A stretch of 64,000 bases of DNA. Source: Subtercola endophyticus. Its GTDB lineage: Bacteria > Actinomycetota > Actinomycetes > Actinomycetales > Microbacteriaceae. The position numbers and the translations under genes were made by a program. The notes beneath the pieces were generated by a model that had not been told where the DNA came from, searched no databases, and saw nothing but the letters and a program-made list of their open reading frames with translations. Below, piece by piece: positions 20,394 to 29,461 of the stretch (positions within the stretch are counted from its first letter, which is position 1; each line of letters begins with the position of its first letter). Location of the stretch: positions 930,001-994,000 of the forward strand of contig NZ_CP087997.1 of the NCBI RefSeq assembly GCF_021044565.1. The letters run 5' to 3'.

Positions 20394-21782
20394 TCACGCG
20401 GTGGGGGTGGAGGCAGAGGCAGCGGCGGTGAGGCTCGCGAAGCCGGCGTCGAGCACGCTGAGGGCGTCTTCGAGGAGGGCGTCGGTGATGGTGACGCTCG
20501 GCAGGAAGCGCAGCACGTTGCCGTAGGTTCCGGCGGTGAGGATGAGCACGCCGTTCTGGGCAGCGTAGGCCGCGAGTGCCGTGACCGCTGCCGCGTTCGG
20601 CTCTTTGGTGGTCTGGCCGGTGCCGGGCTGAACGAGTTCGATGGCGATCATGGCGCCGATGCCGCGCACGTCGCCGATGATGTCGTACTTCTTCTGCAGC
20701 TCGAGCAGGCCGGTCGAGAGGGTCTGCTCCACGCGCGTCGCCTCGGCGAGCAGGCCGCGGCGTTCGATCTCGCCGAACACGGCGACGGCGGCTGCGGCGG
20801 CGACGGGGTTGCCGCCGAAAGTGCCGCCGAGCCCGCCGGGAAGGGCGGAGTCCATGATCTCGGCACGCCCGGTCACGGCAGCGAGCGGGAGACCGCCCGC
20901 GATGCCCTTGGCCGAGAGCACGAGGTCGGGCTCCAGACCGAAGTGCTCACTCGCGAAGTACGCGCCGGTGCGGGCCATTCCGCTCTGGATCTCGTCGGCG
21001 ACGAACACGATGCCGTTCTCGGTGCACCACGCCTGCAGCGCCGGCAGGTATCCGTCGGCGGGCACGACGAAGCCGCCCTCGCCCTGGATGGGCTCGACCA
21101 CGAGGCAGGCGAGGTCATAAGCGCCGACGGTCTTCTCGAGGTAGCCGATGGTTCGTGCGGCCGCTTCGGATCCGCTGAGGCCGTCGTGGTAGGGGTAGGA
21201 GTTCGGCGCGCGGTACACGTCGCCGGCGAAGGGACCGAACCCCGTCGAGTACGGCGCCGCCTTGAAGTTCATGGCCATGGTGAGGTTGGTGCGGCCGTGG
21301 TAGGCGTGCTCGAGCACGGCGACGCCCACGCGGCGGGTGTACTTGCGGGCGATCTTCACCGCGTTCTCGACGGCCTCTGCGCCCGAATTGGCGAGCATGG
21401 TCTTCTTGGCGAAGTCGCCGGGGGTGTGCTCGGCGAGCAGCTCGGCGACCCGCACGTATTCTTCGTAGGGCGTGACGGTGAACAGGGTGTGGGTGACGTT
21501 CTGCAGCTGCTCGGTGGCGGCCTCGACGACTCCGAATTCGGTGTGCCCGACCGTCGTCACGCCGATGCCCGCACCCATGTCGATGAACTGATTGCCGTCG
21601 ACGTCGACGAGAATCGCGCCGTTGGCGCGGGCGATGTAGACCGGCAGCACCGATGAGACGCCGACCGGCACGACGGCCAGGCGACGCGCATGCAGGGCAT
21701 CAGACTGAGGGCCCGGAATCGCGGTGATGATCTTGCGCTCCTGCGGCACGGTGTAAACGTCGGTCGGCACGGTGTCTGTCAT
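20394..21782 (-). CDS. gabT: 4-aminobutyrate aminotransferase
   Basis: 462-aa class III PLP aminotransferase converting GABA and 2-oxoglutarate to succinate semialdehyde and glutamate. Motifs: GAGIGVTTVGHTEFGVVEA, LANSGAEAVENAVKIAR, the PLP lysine in LSAKGIAGGLPL, and GGTFGGNPVAAAAA. Start at ATG 21782, exactly 6 nt after a TACCCT box, suggesting a leaderless mRNA. It would finish putrescine breakdown begun by the SpuC-like aminotransferase upstream. The succinate-semialdehyde dehydrogenase is not in the window. Confidence 0.9.
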   Translation of the reverse strand: MTDTVPTDVYTVPQERKIITAIPGPQSDALHARRLAVVPVGVSSVLPVYIARANGAILVDVDGNQFIDMGAGIGVTTVGHTEFGVVEAATEQLQNVTHTLFTVTPYEEYVRVAELLAEHTPGDFAKKTMLANSGAEAVENAVKIARKYTRRVGVAVLEHAYHGRTNLTMAMNFKAAPYSTGFGPFAGDVYRAPNSYPYHDGLSGSEAAARTIGYLEKTVGAYDLACLVVEPIQGEGGFVVPADGYLPALQAWCTENGIVFVADEIQSGMARTGAYFASEHFGLEPDLVLSAKGIAGGLPLAAVTGRAEIMDSALPGGLGGTFGGNPVAAAAAVAVFGEIERRGLLAEATRVEQTLSTGLLELQKKYDIIGDVRGIGAMIAIELVQPGTGQTTKEPNAAAVTALAAYAAQNGVLILTAGTYGNVLRFLPSVTITDALLEDALSVLDAGFASLTAAASASTPTA

Positions 21783-21788
21783 GTCTCC

Positions 21789-21794
21789 AGGGTA
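21789..21794 (-). promoter_or_regulatory. -10 box for leaderless gabT
   Basis: TACCCT on the minus strand ends 6 nt before the gabT ATG. With the normal 6-7 nt from -10 box to transcript start, the mRNA would begin at the ATG. Confidence 0.5.
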
Positions 21795-21826
21795 CCCGAC
21801 GACTACCGTCTGAGCGGTACAGTACA

Positions 21827-21896
21827 CACCGGATGTTCGGGGTGGAGCACCGCATTTTCGGGTTGGAGCACCGGATGATCGGGCCGAAGCACCGGC
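21827..21896. repeat. 21-bp tandem repeat in the gabT-osmC divergent gap
   Basis: Three 21-bp units (21827-21847, 21848-21868, 21869-21889) and a 7-nt partial fourth, each beginning CACCG and ending GGAG or GAAG, with a TTCGGG or ATCGGG core. They occupy the gap between two divergent leaderless-type promoters and could be operator repeats or slippage products. Confidence 0.85.
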
Positions 21897-21902
21897 TAGG
21901 CT
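21897..21902 (+). promoter_or_regulatory. -10 box for leaderless osmC-like gene
   Basis: TAGGCT followed by 7 nt and then the GTG at 21910, with no Shine-Dalgarno. Fits a leaderless transcript. Confidence 0.5.
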
Positions 21903-21909
21903 GACACTC

Positions 21910-22389
21910 GTGAGCGCTCCATCCCAGCAAGCACAGCACCACTACTCTGTGAGCGTCGAATGGCAGGGCAACCGCGGATCCGGCACGAGCGGATACCGCG
22001 ACTACAGCCGCGCGGGCGTCATCCGAGCCCAGGGCAAGGTCGAGCTGCCGTCGTCGGCCGACCGCACCTTTCACGGCGACCGCGACCGCTGGAACCCCGA
22101 AGAGCTGCTGCTCGCCGCCCTCGCCGAGTGTCACATGCTCTCGTACTTGCACGTCGCCGTGCAGCACGGTGTTGTCGTGACGGCCTACGAAGACGCGGCC
22201 GTCGGCACCATGCAGCAGGTCGGTCAGGGTGGCCACTTCACGAGCGTGACGCTGCGGCCCTTGGTGACGCTGGCCGATGAAGCGCAGCGCGAACTCGCCG
22301 ATTCGTTGCACCACGAGGCCAGTGAACTGTGTTTCATCGCGCAGTCGGTGAACTTTCCGGTGCTGCACGAGCCGCGGTCTTCTTCTTGA
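21910..22389 (+). CDS. OsmC/Ohr family peroxiredoxin-like protein
   Basis: 159-aa OsmC-like protein, a family that reduces organic hydroperoxides with two cysteines. Both are present: LLAALAECHMLSYLHVA and LCFIAQSVNFPV. NPEELLLAALAECH is the OsmC (rather than Ohr) pattern. GTG start; its stop overlaps the TTG of the following MFS gene (TTGA), so the two are co-translated. Confidence 0.9.
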   Translation: MSAPSQQAQHHYSVSVEWQGNRGSGTSGYRDYSRAGVIRAQGKVELPSSADRTFHGDRDRWNPEELLLAALAECHMLSYLHVAVQHGVVVTAYEDAAVGTMQQVGQGGHFTSVTLRPLVTLADEAQRELADSLHHEASELCFIAQSVNFPVLHEPRSSS

Positions 22390-23744
22390 CCACCTACCAG
22401 CGCCGCGTGCTGATCGTCGCGATACTCGCGTCGTTCATCTCGTTTCTCGACGGCACCGTCATCAACGTCGCGCTGCCGGCGATCGAGCGGGAACTCGGCG
22501 GCGGGCTTGCCGGCCAGCAGTGGGTGGTCGACGCCTACCTCATCACGTTGACCGCGGTGATTCTGCTCGCCGGGTCGTTGTCAGACGCATACGGGCGCCG
22601 CCGCGTCATCTTCTGGGGGCTGATCGGGTTCGGAGGGGCATCCGTTCTCTGTGCGATCGCGCCGACCGACGAGTTTCTCATCGTGTCGCGCGGCATTCAG
22701 GGCATCGCGGGCGCGCTGCTGGTGCCGAGTTCGCTGGCTATCATCATCTCGAACTTCGACGGGCCGAAGCGGGCCCGCGCCATCGGCCAGTGGACCGCCT
22801 GGACCAGCACCGCGTTTCTCGCCGGCCCCTTGCTCGGCGGTGTTCTGGTGGACTTCGCGTCGTGGCGGCTCGTTTTCGCCATCAACGTGATTCCGATCGC
22901 CCTCACGCTCTGGCTGCTGCGGGGCATCCACGTCGAGCCGCCGAAGCCGGTCAAGCCGCAGATCGACTACCGCGGGGCGGTGCTGGGGGTCTTCGGGGTG
23001 GGGTTACCGGTATTCGCGCTGATCGAGCAGCAGCGGCTCGGCTGGGGCAACCCTGTCGTGTGGGGGGCGATGGTGATCGGGGTGCTCGCCTTCGCGGGGT
23101 TCATCTGGAACGAGCGGCACGTGAAGCAGCCGATGCTGCCGCTCAGCCTGTTCGCGGTGCGCAACTTCTGGGTGGGCAACCTGGCGACGGTGTTCATCTA
23201 TGCCGGGTTGTCGCTCGGCAACTTCTTGCTGACGATCTTCTTGCAGCAGGTGGCGGGCTACTCGGCGACGGAGGCCGGGCTCGCCTCGCTGCCGTCGACC
23301 ATCATCAGCATCTCGCTCTCGACCCTGTTCGGCACGCTGGCCGGAAAGTACGGCTCGCGCTGGTTCATGGCGGCAGGCCCCGTGATCGGGGCGGTCGGCT
23401 GGGTGCTGCTGTCGCAGGTCACTCCCGAGGCGAATTACCTCACGCAGGTGGTTCCGGGCACGGTGGTGTTCTCGCTGGGGCTCGTCATGACGGTGGCGCC
23501 GCTGACCGCGGCGGTGCTGGGAGCGATCGATCCGGAGCGCGCCGGCATCGCCTCTGCCGTGAACAACGCGGTGTCGCGCGTAGCGGGGCTCGTGGCCACT
23601 GCGGCGGCGGCGCTCATCGTGGGCGACGCCCTCACAACCGGCGGATTCTCGCGCGGGGCGATCACCACGGCCATCCTGCTCGTGGCGGGCGGCGTGGTCT
23701 CGGCCATCGGCATCCAGAACGCCAAGCGCCCCGCCAAGGTCTAA
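22386..23744 (+). CDS. MFS drug/proton antiporter, EmrB/QacA type
   Basis: 452-aa multi-pass exporter. Motif D1-like FLDGTVINVALPAI in helix 1 and GSLSDAYGRRRV in the first cytoplasmic loop mark the DHA2 family; GPLLGGVLVDFASWRLVFAIN is motif C with its continuation. TTG start at 22386 overlaps the osmC-like stop by 4 nt; longer in-frame extensions upstream lie inside that gene. Its stop codon overlaps the stop of the convergent M1 peptidase by 2 nt. Substrate unknown. Confidence 0.9.
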   Translation: MTTYQRRVLIVAILASFISFLDGTVINVALPAIERELGGGLAGQQWVVDAYLITLTAVILLAGSLSDAYGRRRVIFWGLIGFGGASVLCAIAPTDEFLIVSRGIQGIAGALLVPSSLAIIISNFDGPKRARAIGQWTAWTSTAFLAGPLLGGVLVDFASWRLVFAINVIPIALTLWLLRGIHVEPPKPVKPQIDYRGAVLGVFGVGLPVFALIEQQRLGWGNPVVWGAMVIGVLAFAGFIWNERHVKQPMLPLSLFAVRNFWVGNLATVFIYAGLSLGNFLLTIFLQQVAGYSATEAGLASLPSTIISISLSTLFGTLAGKYGSRWFMAAGPVIGAVGWVLLSQVTPEANYLTQVVPGTVVFSLGLVMTVAPLTAAVLGAIDPERAGIASAVNNAVSRVAGLVATAAAALIVGDALTTGGFSRGAITTAILLVAGGVVSAIGIQNAKRPAKV

Positions 23745-25093
23745 ATGGCGCTCTTGCGGGGGAGTTTCGGCAGGCTGGGGCGGTCGAGCCAGGAGGCGAA
23801 GAGCGCGCCGACGGGGGCCGCGGCGTAACGCTCGACGAGCGCGATGAACTCGGGCGTCGAAACCGAGCCGTGCCGATGGGTCGCCACCCACTCGCGCAGC
23901 AGGGCGAAGAACGACGCGTCGCCGAGGATGCGCCGAATGGCGTGCAGCGTGAGCGCGCCACGCTTGTAGACCCGGTCGTCGAACATGTGCAGAGCGCCGG
24001 GGTCGCCGACGAGCAGGTCTTTCGGCAGCCGGTTGAGCTTCGCCCAGTGCGCCTCGGCGCAGGCGTCGGCGGTGGGGCCCCCCGACTCATCCGACCACAA
24101 CCATTCGGCGTAACAAGCGAAGCCTTCGTGCAGCCAGATGTCGCGCCAGAGCGAGACGGTGAGGCTGTTGCCGAACCACTGGTGCGAGAGCTCGTGGGCG
24201 ATGAGCCGCTCCGAGCCGCCGACGCCGTCGATGTGGTTGCGGCCGAAGATGGCAAGCCCCTGTGCCTCGAGCGGAATCTCCAGATCGTCGTCGGTGACGA
24301 CGACGGTGTAGTCCTCGAACGGGTAGGGCCCGAACAGACGCTCGAACAGTTCCATCATGCGCGGCTGCGGCTCGAAGTCGGCCAGCGCGTTCGGGCGCAG
24401 GTCTTCGGGCAGCAGCACGTACTGGGGCACCCCGCTCTGCGAGACGCCCATGGTCTCGTAGAGGCCGATCTGCACGGTCGCGAGGTAGGTCGCCATCGGT
24501 TCGTGACTGTGGAACTCCCACTGCGTGCGGCTCGCCCGCTGCGACTTGTGCACGAGTTCGCCGTTGCAGAGCACGCGGTAGGCCGTCTCGGCCGAGAACT
24601 TGATGGTGTAGGTGGCCTTGTTCGACGGATGATCGTTGCAGGGAAACCACGATGGCGCGCCGCTCGGCTGGCCGGCCACAATCACCCCGTCGGAGAGCTC
24701 CTCCCAGCCCACCTCGCCCCACTGGCTGCGCACCGGACGAGGCAGCCCGGCGTACCGCACCGTCACGGTGAACTCGGCGCCGTTGTTCAGGGGAGTGCCC
24801 GGGGTGATGACGAGCTTGCGCGCCGTCTGCTGCAGGTGCGCCGAACGCACTCCGTTGACGCTGACCTTGCTGGCCACGAGACCGGCGAAGTCCATGCTGA
24901 ACTTGCTGAGCCGCTGCGTGGCGACGGCGGTGATGGTAGCGGTCGCGGTGAGGCGGTTGCTCGACACCCGGTAGTCGCAGTCGAGGTCGTAGTGCAGCAC
25001 GGTGTAACCGCCGTTGCCGCTCGTGGGCAGGTAGGGGTCGCCGAACGTGCGGGCCCCTTCGGAGGCCAAAGCGGTCGACGTGTTGCGCGGCAT
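23741..25093 (-). CDS. M1 family zinc metallopeptidase (aminopeptidase)
   Basis: 450-aa M1 peptidase. Zinc site HELSHQWFGNSLT, with the third ligand Glu in WLHEGFACYAEW 18 residues on, and catalytic-type Tyr in VYKRGALTLHAIRR. The GAMEN exopeptidase motif is replaced by LEAQGLA. The large C-terminal helical domain of full M1 enzymes is absent. The ATG shares a base with the stop of the upstream Pls-type synthetase (TGATG), so both are made together. By analogy with the M1-type poly-lysine-degrading enzyme known from a poly-lysine producer, it may trim or inactivate the polymer; this is inference. Confidence 0.9.
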   Translation of the reverse strand: MPRNTSTALASEGARTFGDPYLPTSGNGGYTVLHYDLDCDYRVSSNRLTATATITAVATQRLSKFSMDFAGLVASKVSVNGVRSAHLQQTARKLVITPGTPLNNGAEFTVTVRYAGLPRPVRSQWGEVGWEELSDGVIVAGQPSGAPSWFPCNDHPSNKATYTIKFSAETAYRVLCNGELVHKSQRASRTQWEFHSHEPMATYLATVQIGLYETMGVSQSGVPQYVLLPEDLRPNALADFEPQPRMMELFERLFGPYPFEDYTVVVTDDDLEIPLEAQGLAIFGRNHIDGVGGSERLIAHELSHQWFGNSLTVSLWRDIWLHEGFACYAEWLWSDESGGPTADACAEAHWAKLNRLPKDLLVGDPGALHMFDDRVYKRGALTLHAIRRILGDASFFALLREWVATHRHGSVSTPEFIALVERYAAAPVGALFASWLDRPSLPKLPRKSAI

Positions 25094-28000
25094 CAGGTAG
25101 CAGCCCCAGACACTGGCGTCGCCAGACCGGCCACCGCGGCATCCGTCGTCAGCGTGTCGCCGGAGTCGTCGTGCACGACCCACGGCGCAATGGGGTTGCC
25201 CGCCCAGCGTGAACCCGCCGGAACGTTCTCGCCGCGCATCACGAGTGACGCCGGGCCGACCGTCGCGTGCTCACCGATCGAGGCCGCCGGCAGAATCACG
25301 CCGTGCGGCCCGAGCGTCGCCCCGTCGTCGAGTTCGACGCCGTCGAGGCTCATCACCCGGTCGTGAAAGAGGTGGGTCTGCACCACGCAGCCGCGATTGA
25401 CCGTCGATCCGGTGCCGAGCGAGACGAGGTCGGCCTCGGGCAGCCAGTAGGTCTCGAGCCAGGCGCCGCGGCCGATGCGGGTGCCGAGCGAGCGCAGCCA
25501 CCAGGCGAGCGCGGGCGTGCCAGTAGCCGCGTTCGCGAACCACGGAGCAGCAACCATCTCTACAAAGGTATCCGACACTTCGTTGCGCCAGACGAACGAC
25601 GACCACAGGGGGTGCTCGTCTGCTACTATCCGCCCGACCAGCGCCCACTTCGCGGCCGTCGTCACCAGCGCAGCGACCGCTCCGGCCGCGAGCAGCACCG
25701 CACCCGAGAGCACGATCGCCCAGCCGAGCCCGAACGCGTCGAGCAGCAGTTCGAGCACGACAGCGACGCCGAGTCCGATCGCGACGCTGATCATCACCGG
25801 CACGAGGCGGCCGAGTTCCCAGAGGCCGCGGGCGAGTTTCAGACCAGCGGATGGTCGGAAGGTGCGCCCTTCATCGAACTCGTTGACCTGGCGCCGCAGC
25901 CGCACGGGCGGGTTGCCCAGCCACGACGACCCGTTTTTGGCCTTGCGCGGGGTGGCCGAGAGCACCGCCACCAGCCCGTTACGCGGCACGGATCGACCCG
26001 GCGCGGTCATGCCGCTGTTGCCGAGGAACGCCCTTTTTCCGACCCGCGCTTCGTCGATGCGCACCCAGCCGCCGCCGAGCTCGTATGACGCGACCATCGT
26101 GTCGTCGGCGAGAAAAGCGTGGTCGCCGATGGTGGTCATGGCGGGGAGAAGCAGAACCGTCGAGGCTTCGACGTTCTTGCCGACCTTCGCCCCGAGCATC
26201 CGGAGCCAGACCGGGGTGAACAGGCTGGCGTAGAACGGGAACAGTATCGTTCGGGCGGCATCGAGCAGCCGTTCGGTCGCCCAGACCTGAAAGCCGACAC
26301 GACTGCGCACGGGGTAGCTGCCGGGCCGGATGCCGAGCCCCAGCAGTCGCGCCACGATCACGGTGAGCCCCGCGTACACGATGCCCGCAGCGACGGTGGC
26401 CAGCGGCACCGCGGCGAGTACACGCCAGGCGGCATCGGCGAGCGACGGCAGGGTGGCCGAAGCGCCGACGGGTGCGGTCGCCAGACCTGCGACGGTTGTG
26501 CCGGTGCCGGTGCCGGTGCCGATGCTCGCGGGCGCCAGGCCCGACTGCCAGAGCCCCAGGAACAGCCCGGCGACAGCAGCGCCGGCCAGCACCGCGAGCA
26601 CGGGCAGCAGCGACAGCGCCACCGATCCTGCCGCGTAGGCGAAGAGCCACCGAGTGTTGCGCGGCGGCCGCTGCTGCGGCCAGTCGGGCCGGGCCTTGCC
26701 GACCCGCTCGGCCGGGCTGCCCTCCCAGAGCTGGCCCGCCGGTACGCGGCCCGATACGGCGGAACCTGGCGCGATCTCCGCCCGGCGCCCGACGCGAGTG
26801 CCCGGCAGCAGCGTGCTGCGGGCGCCGACGGCCGCGTCCGCGCCGATCTGCACGGTGCCCAGGCGCAGCACGTCGCCGTCGATCCAGTAGCCCGCGAGGT
26901 CGACTTCGGGCTCGACGGATGCTCGTGCCCCGATCTTCAGCATGCCGGTGATGGGCGGCAGCGAGTGCAGGTCGACCCCCGGCGCGATTTTCGCCCCGAG
27001 GGCGCGGGCGTACGTGATGATCCACGGCGCGCCCGCGAGATTGGTGGCGCCGACGAGATGGGCGATCTGCTCGGCCAGCCAGAGCCGCACGTGCACGTTT
27101 CCGCCGCGCGGATGCTCGCCGGGTTCCACCCCGGCCAGCAACGCACGCGCCGCCAGCACCGAGATCGCCATGCGGCCGAACGGTGTGACCAGCAGGATGA
27201 AACCGACGAGAATGGCCCACCACGAGATGGTCGGTGCCCACGGAAACACGCCGAAGACCGAGAGGATGTTGTTGGCCGCGAGCACGTAGACGAGCCAGCG
27301 CAGCCCCACGAGAACGTACAGCGGAATGCCGAGCAGAGTCTGCGCCAGTTGGGTGCCGAACGGGGTCGGCCGCACCGGCTCCCGGCTCGACACGGCAGCA
27401 GGCGCTCGGCTGTCGAGTTCGGCCGCGAGGGCCCCGATGCGCGGGTGATCGTAGATGTCGGCCACGGTCGTTTCGGCGAAGCGTGTGCGAATCGCCGAGA
27501 CGAGCTGCGCCGCTGACAGGCTGCCGCCGCCGAACGCGAAGAAGTCGTCGTCGGCGCTCTGCACGGGGGCGCCGAGAATGGCGGTCCAGTGTTCGGCGAG
27601 CCAGACCCCGGTCGGGCCGAGGGCCTGGGAGAGGGCATCCGGATGCCCGGCGGCACCCGCTGCATCAGCGTGCGTCTTGTCGCCGCCGTCGGCTGCGGAC
27701 GCCGCGGATGCCCCGTTGAGAGTAGTCGTGGGCAACGGCCACGGCAGCGCCGCCTTGTCGACCTTGCCCGACGTTCGCGTCGGCAGCGACTCGACCACGG
27801 CCAGCAGCGGAATCAGCGCCGCGGGCAGTTCTTCGCGCAGCTGCGCCGTCGCAGCGGCCGTGTCGAACGGCACTCGTTCTGCTCCGGGCGCGGGTTCGCT
27901 CGGTGCGATATAACCCACGAGAATCTGGTTGCCGGCCGCGGTGCGCTGCACCACGACGGCGCCGCCCGCGACGCCCGGCAGGGCTTGCAGCGCCGCTTCG

Positions 28001-29349
28001 ATCTCGCCGAGCTCGATGCGTCGCCCGCCCAGCTTGATCTGATCATCCACGCGCCCCTGAAAGACGAGACCGTCGCTGTCGAACACCACGAGGTCACCGC
28101 TGCGATAGGCGCGCTGCCAGCCGAGCGTGGGCATCGGGGCGTACTTCTCAGCGTCTTTGGCGGCGTCGAGGTAGCGAGCGAGGCCGACGCCGCCGATGAT
28201 GAGTTCGCCGATCTCGCCTTCGCCGACCGGATGCCCGTCGCCGTCGACCACGGCCAGATTCCACCCGTCGAGCGGCAGCCCGATGCGCACGGGCGGCTCG
28301 CCGGTGAGGGGAGCGCCGCATGCCACGACGGTGGCCTCGGTGGGACCGTAGGTGTTCCACACTTCGCGGCCGTCGACCGCGAGCCGGGCGGCGAGTTCGG
28401 GCGGGCAGGCCTCGCCGCCGAAGATGAGCAGCCGCACGAGCTCGAGCGACTCCGGCGGCCAGAGTGCGGCGAGGGTCGGCACGGTGGAGACGATGGTGAT
28501 GCCGTGCGCGATGAGCCAGGGCCCGAGGTCGACGCCCGAGCGCACCAGCGAACGGGGTGCGGGCACGAGGCAGGCGCCGTGCCGCCAGGCGAGCCACATC
28601 TCTTCGCACGAGGCGTCGAAGGCCACCGAGAGGCCGGCGAGAACGCGGTCGCCCGGGGCGATCGGGTCGCTCTGCAAGAACATACGCGCCTCGGCGTCGA
28701 CGAACGCGGCGGCAGAGCGGTGCGTGACGGCGACGCCCTTCGGCGTGCCTGTGGAGCCCGAGGTGAAGATGATCCACGCGTCGTCGTCGATCGTGGGGCC
28801 GCCGACCACGGGCAGGGTGCCGGTGGGGCTGCCCAGGGTCGGCGTCGAATCTGTCGTGTGGGCTGGTACAGCTCTGTTCAGCACGATCTCCCCGCTCGCG
28901 CCGATGACACCGGCCACGGCCGCCTCGGTGAAGACCAGCGTCGCGCGCTCTTCGGGGTCGTCGGCATCGACGGGAACGTAACTGGCGCCCACCGCCAGCA
29001 CCGCGAGAATCGAGATGTACAGCGTTCGGGTGCCCGACGGAATGCGAATGCCCACCCGGTCGCCGCGCCGCACACCGGCCGTGGCCAGCCGGGCCGCAGA
29101 GGAATTCACGGCCCGCAGCAACTCGCGGTAGCTCAGCGTTCCGCCGGTGTCGGCCAGCGCCGAGGCCTGCGGATGCTCGGCGGCGGTCGCCCGCAGAATC
29201 TCCATCAGCGTGCGCGGCTCTGGCGCGCGGTCGCCGGCGAGCAGTAGTCCGGGCCCTGCTAGCACTGGGCGCATGCCCCCGGCGGGCACAGGGCGCATGC
29301 CGCTTGTACCGGGGGCCGTGGGGGCACCGGGGGCACTGGGGTCGGGCAT
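25093..29349 (-). CDS. Pls/PosA-type membrane NRPS (homopoly-amino-acid synthetase)
   Basis: 1418-aa single-module synthetase. Order: adenylation domain (A3 IIFTSGSTGTPKGVAVTH near residue 195, A4 FDASCEEMW near 245, A10 lysine in TSGKVDKAALPW), carrier domain with phosphopantetheine Ser near 610 (FFAFGGGSLSAAQ), then three hexapeptide-like tandem domains separated by three pairs of membrane helices. This A-T-(2TM-C)x3 layout is that of epsilon-poly-lysine synthetase. By eye the substrate code reads D-A-E-T-I-G-T-V-V-K; the acidic residue suggests a basic amino acid such as lysine or a diamino acid. ATG 29349 has AGAGG 9 nt upstream. No TE, MbtH or separate phosphopantetheinyl transferase is nearby. 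Confidence 0.88.
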   Translation of the reverse strand: MPDPSAPGAPTAPGTSGMRPVPAGGMRPVLAGPGLLLAGDRAPEPRTLMEILRATAAEHPQASALADTGGTLSYRELLRAVNSSAARLATAGVRRGDRVGIRIPSGTRTLYISILAVLAVGASYVPVDADDPEERATLVFTEAAVAGVIGASGEIVLNRAVPAHTTDSTPTLGSPTGTLPVVGGPTIDDDAWIIFTSGSTGTPKGVAVTHRSAAAFVDAEARMFLQSDPIAPGDRVLAGLSVAFDASCEEMWLAWRHGACLVPAPRSLVRSGVDLGPWLIAHGITIVSTVPTLAALWPPESLELVRLLIFGGEACPPELAARLAVDGREVWNTYGPTEATVVACGAPLTGEPPVRIGLPLDGWNLAVVDGDGHPVGEGEIGELIIGGVGLARYLDAAKDAEKYAPMPTLGWQRAYRSGDLVVFDSDGLVFQGRVDDQIKLGGRRIELGEIEAALQALPGVAGGAVVVQRTAAGNQILVGYIAPSEPAPGAERVPFDTAAATAQLREELPAALIPLLAVVESLPTRTSGKVDKAALPWPLPTTTLNGASAASAADGGDKTHADAAGAAGHPDALSQALGPTGVWLAEHWTAILGAPVQSADDDFFAFGGGSLSAAQLVSAIRTRFAETTVADIYDHPRIGALAAELDSRAPAAVSSREPVRPTPFGTQLAQTLLGIPLYVLVGLRWLVYVLAANNILSVFGVFPWAPTISWWAILVGFILLVTPFGRMAISVLAARALLAGVEPGEHPRGGNVHVRLWLAEQIAHLVGATNLAGAPWIITYARALGAKIAPGVDLHSLPPITGMLKIGARASVEPEVDLAGYWIDGDVLRLGTVQIGADAAVGARSTLLPGTRVGRRAEIAPGSAVSGRVPAGQLWEGSPAERVGKARPDWPQQRPPRNTRWLFAYAAGSVALSLLPVLAVLAGAAVAGLFLGLWQSGLAPASIGTGTGTGTTVAGLATAPVGASATLPSLADAAWRVLAAVPLATVAAGIVYAGLTVIVARLLGLGIRPGSYPVRSRVGFQVWATERLLDAARTILFPFYASLFTPVWLRMLGAKVGKNVEASTVLLLPAMTTIGDHAFLADDTMVASYELGGGWVRIDEARVGKRAFLGNSGMTAPGRSVPRNGLVAVLSATPRKAKNGSSWLGNPPVRLRRQVNEFDEGRTFRPSAGLKLARGLWELGRLVPVMISVAIGLGVAVVLELLLDAFGLGWAIVLSGAVLLAAGAVAALVTTAAKWALVGRIVADEHPLWSSFVWRNEVSDTFVEMVAAPWFANAATGTPALAWWLRSLGTRIGRGAWLETYWLPEADLVSLGTGSTVNRGCVVQTHLFHDRVMSLDGVELDDGATLGPHGVILPAASIGEHATVGPASLVMRGENVPAGSRWAGNPIAPWVVHDDSGDTLTTDAAVAGLATPVSGAAT

Positions 29350-29382
29350 AACGGGCATCCTCTGGTCGGCTACGTCGTCGGA

Positions 29383-29388
29383 TTGTAC
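29383..29388 (-). promoter_or_regulatory. Candidate -10 box of the Pls-type synthetase
   Basis: TACAAT on the minus strand 33 nt upstream of the synthetase ATG. Its -35 region falls at the edge of the four 15-bp repeats, so a protein on the repeats could control it. Confidence 0.4.
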
Positions 29389-29401
29389 CGGTGCCGTCTG
29401 T

Positions 29402-29461
29402 CTCGGCAGTTAACGACTCGGCAGTTAACCACTCGGTAGTCAACCACTGGGCAGTTATCCC
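29402..29461. repeat. Four 15-bp direct repeats in the divergent Pls/FKBP promoter region
   Basis: Units at 29402-29416, 29417-29431, 29432-29446 and 29447-29461, consensus CTCGGCAGTTAACCA. The first two differ at one base. They lie between a minus-strand TACAAT box and a plus-strand TATTGT box (29469-29474). The GTTAAC core and the promoter-flanked position suggest an operator array, though slippage alone could also explain it. Confidence 0.9.

Noticed and set aside
22520..25366. A 948-aa plus-strand open frame across the MFS and M1 genes
   Set aside because: Arg/Gly/Ala-rich composition with no motifs; it is a high-GC shadow of the MFS gene and the antisense of the M1 and Pls genes.
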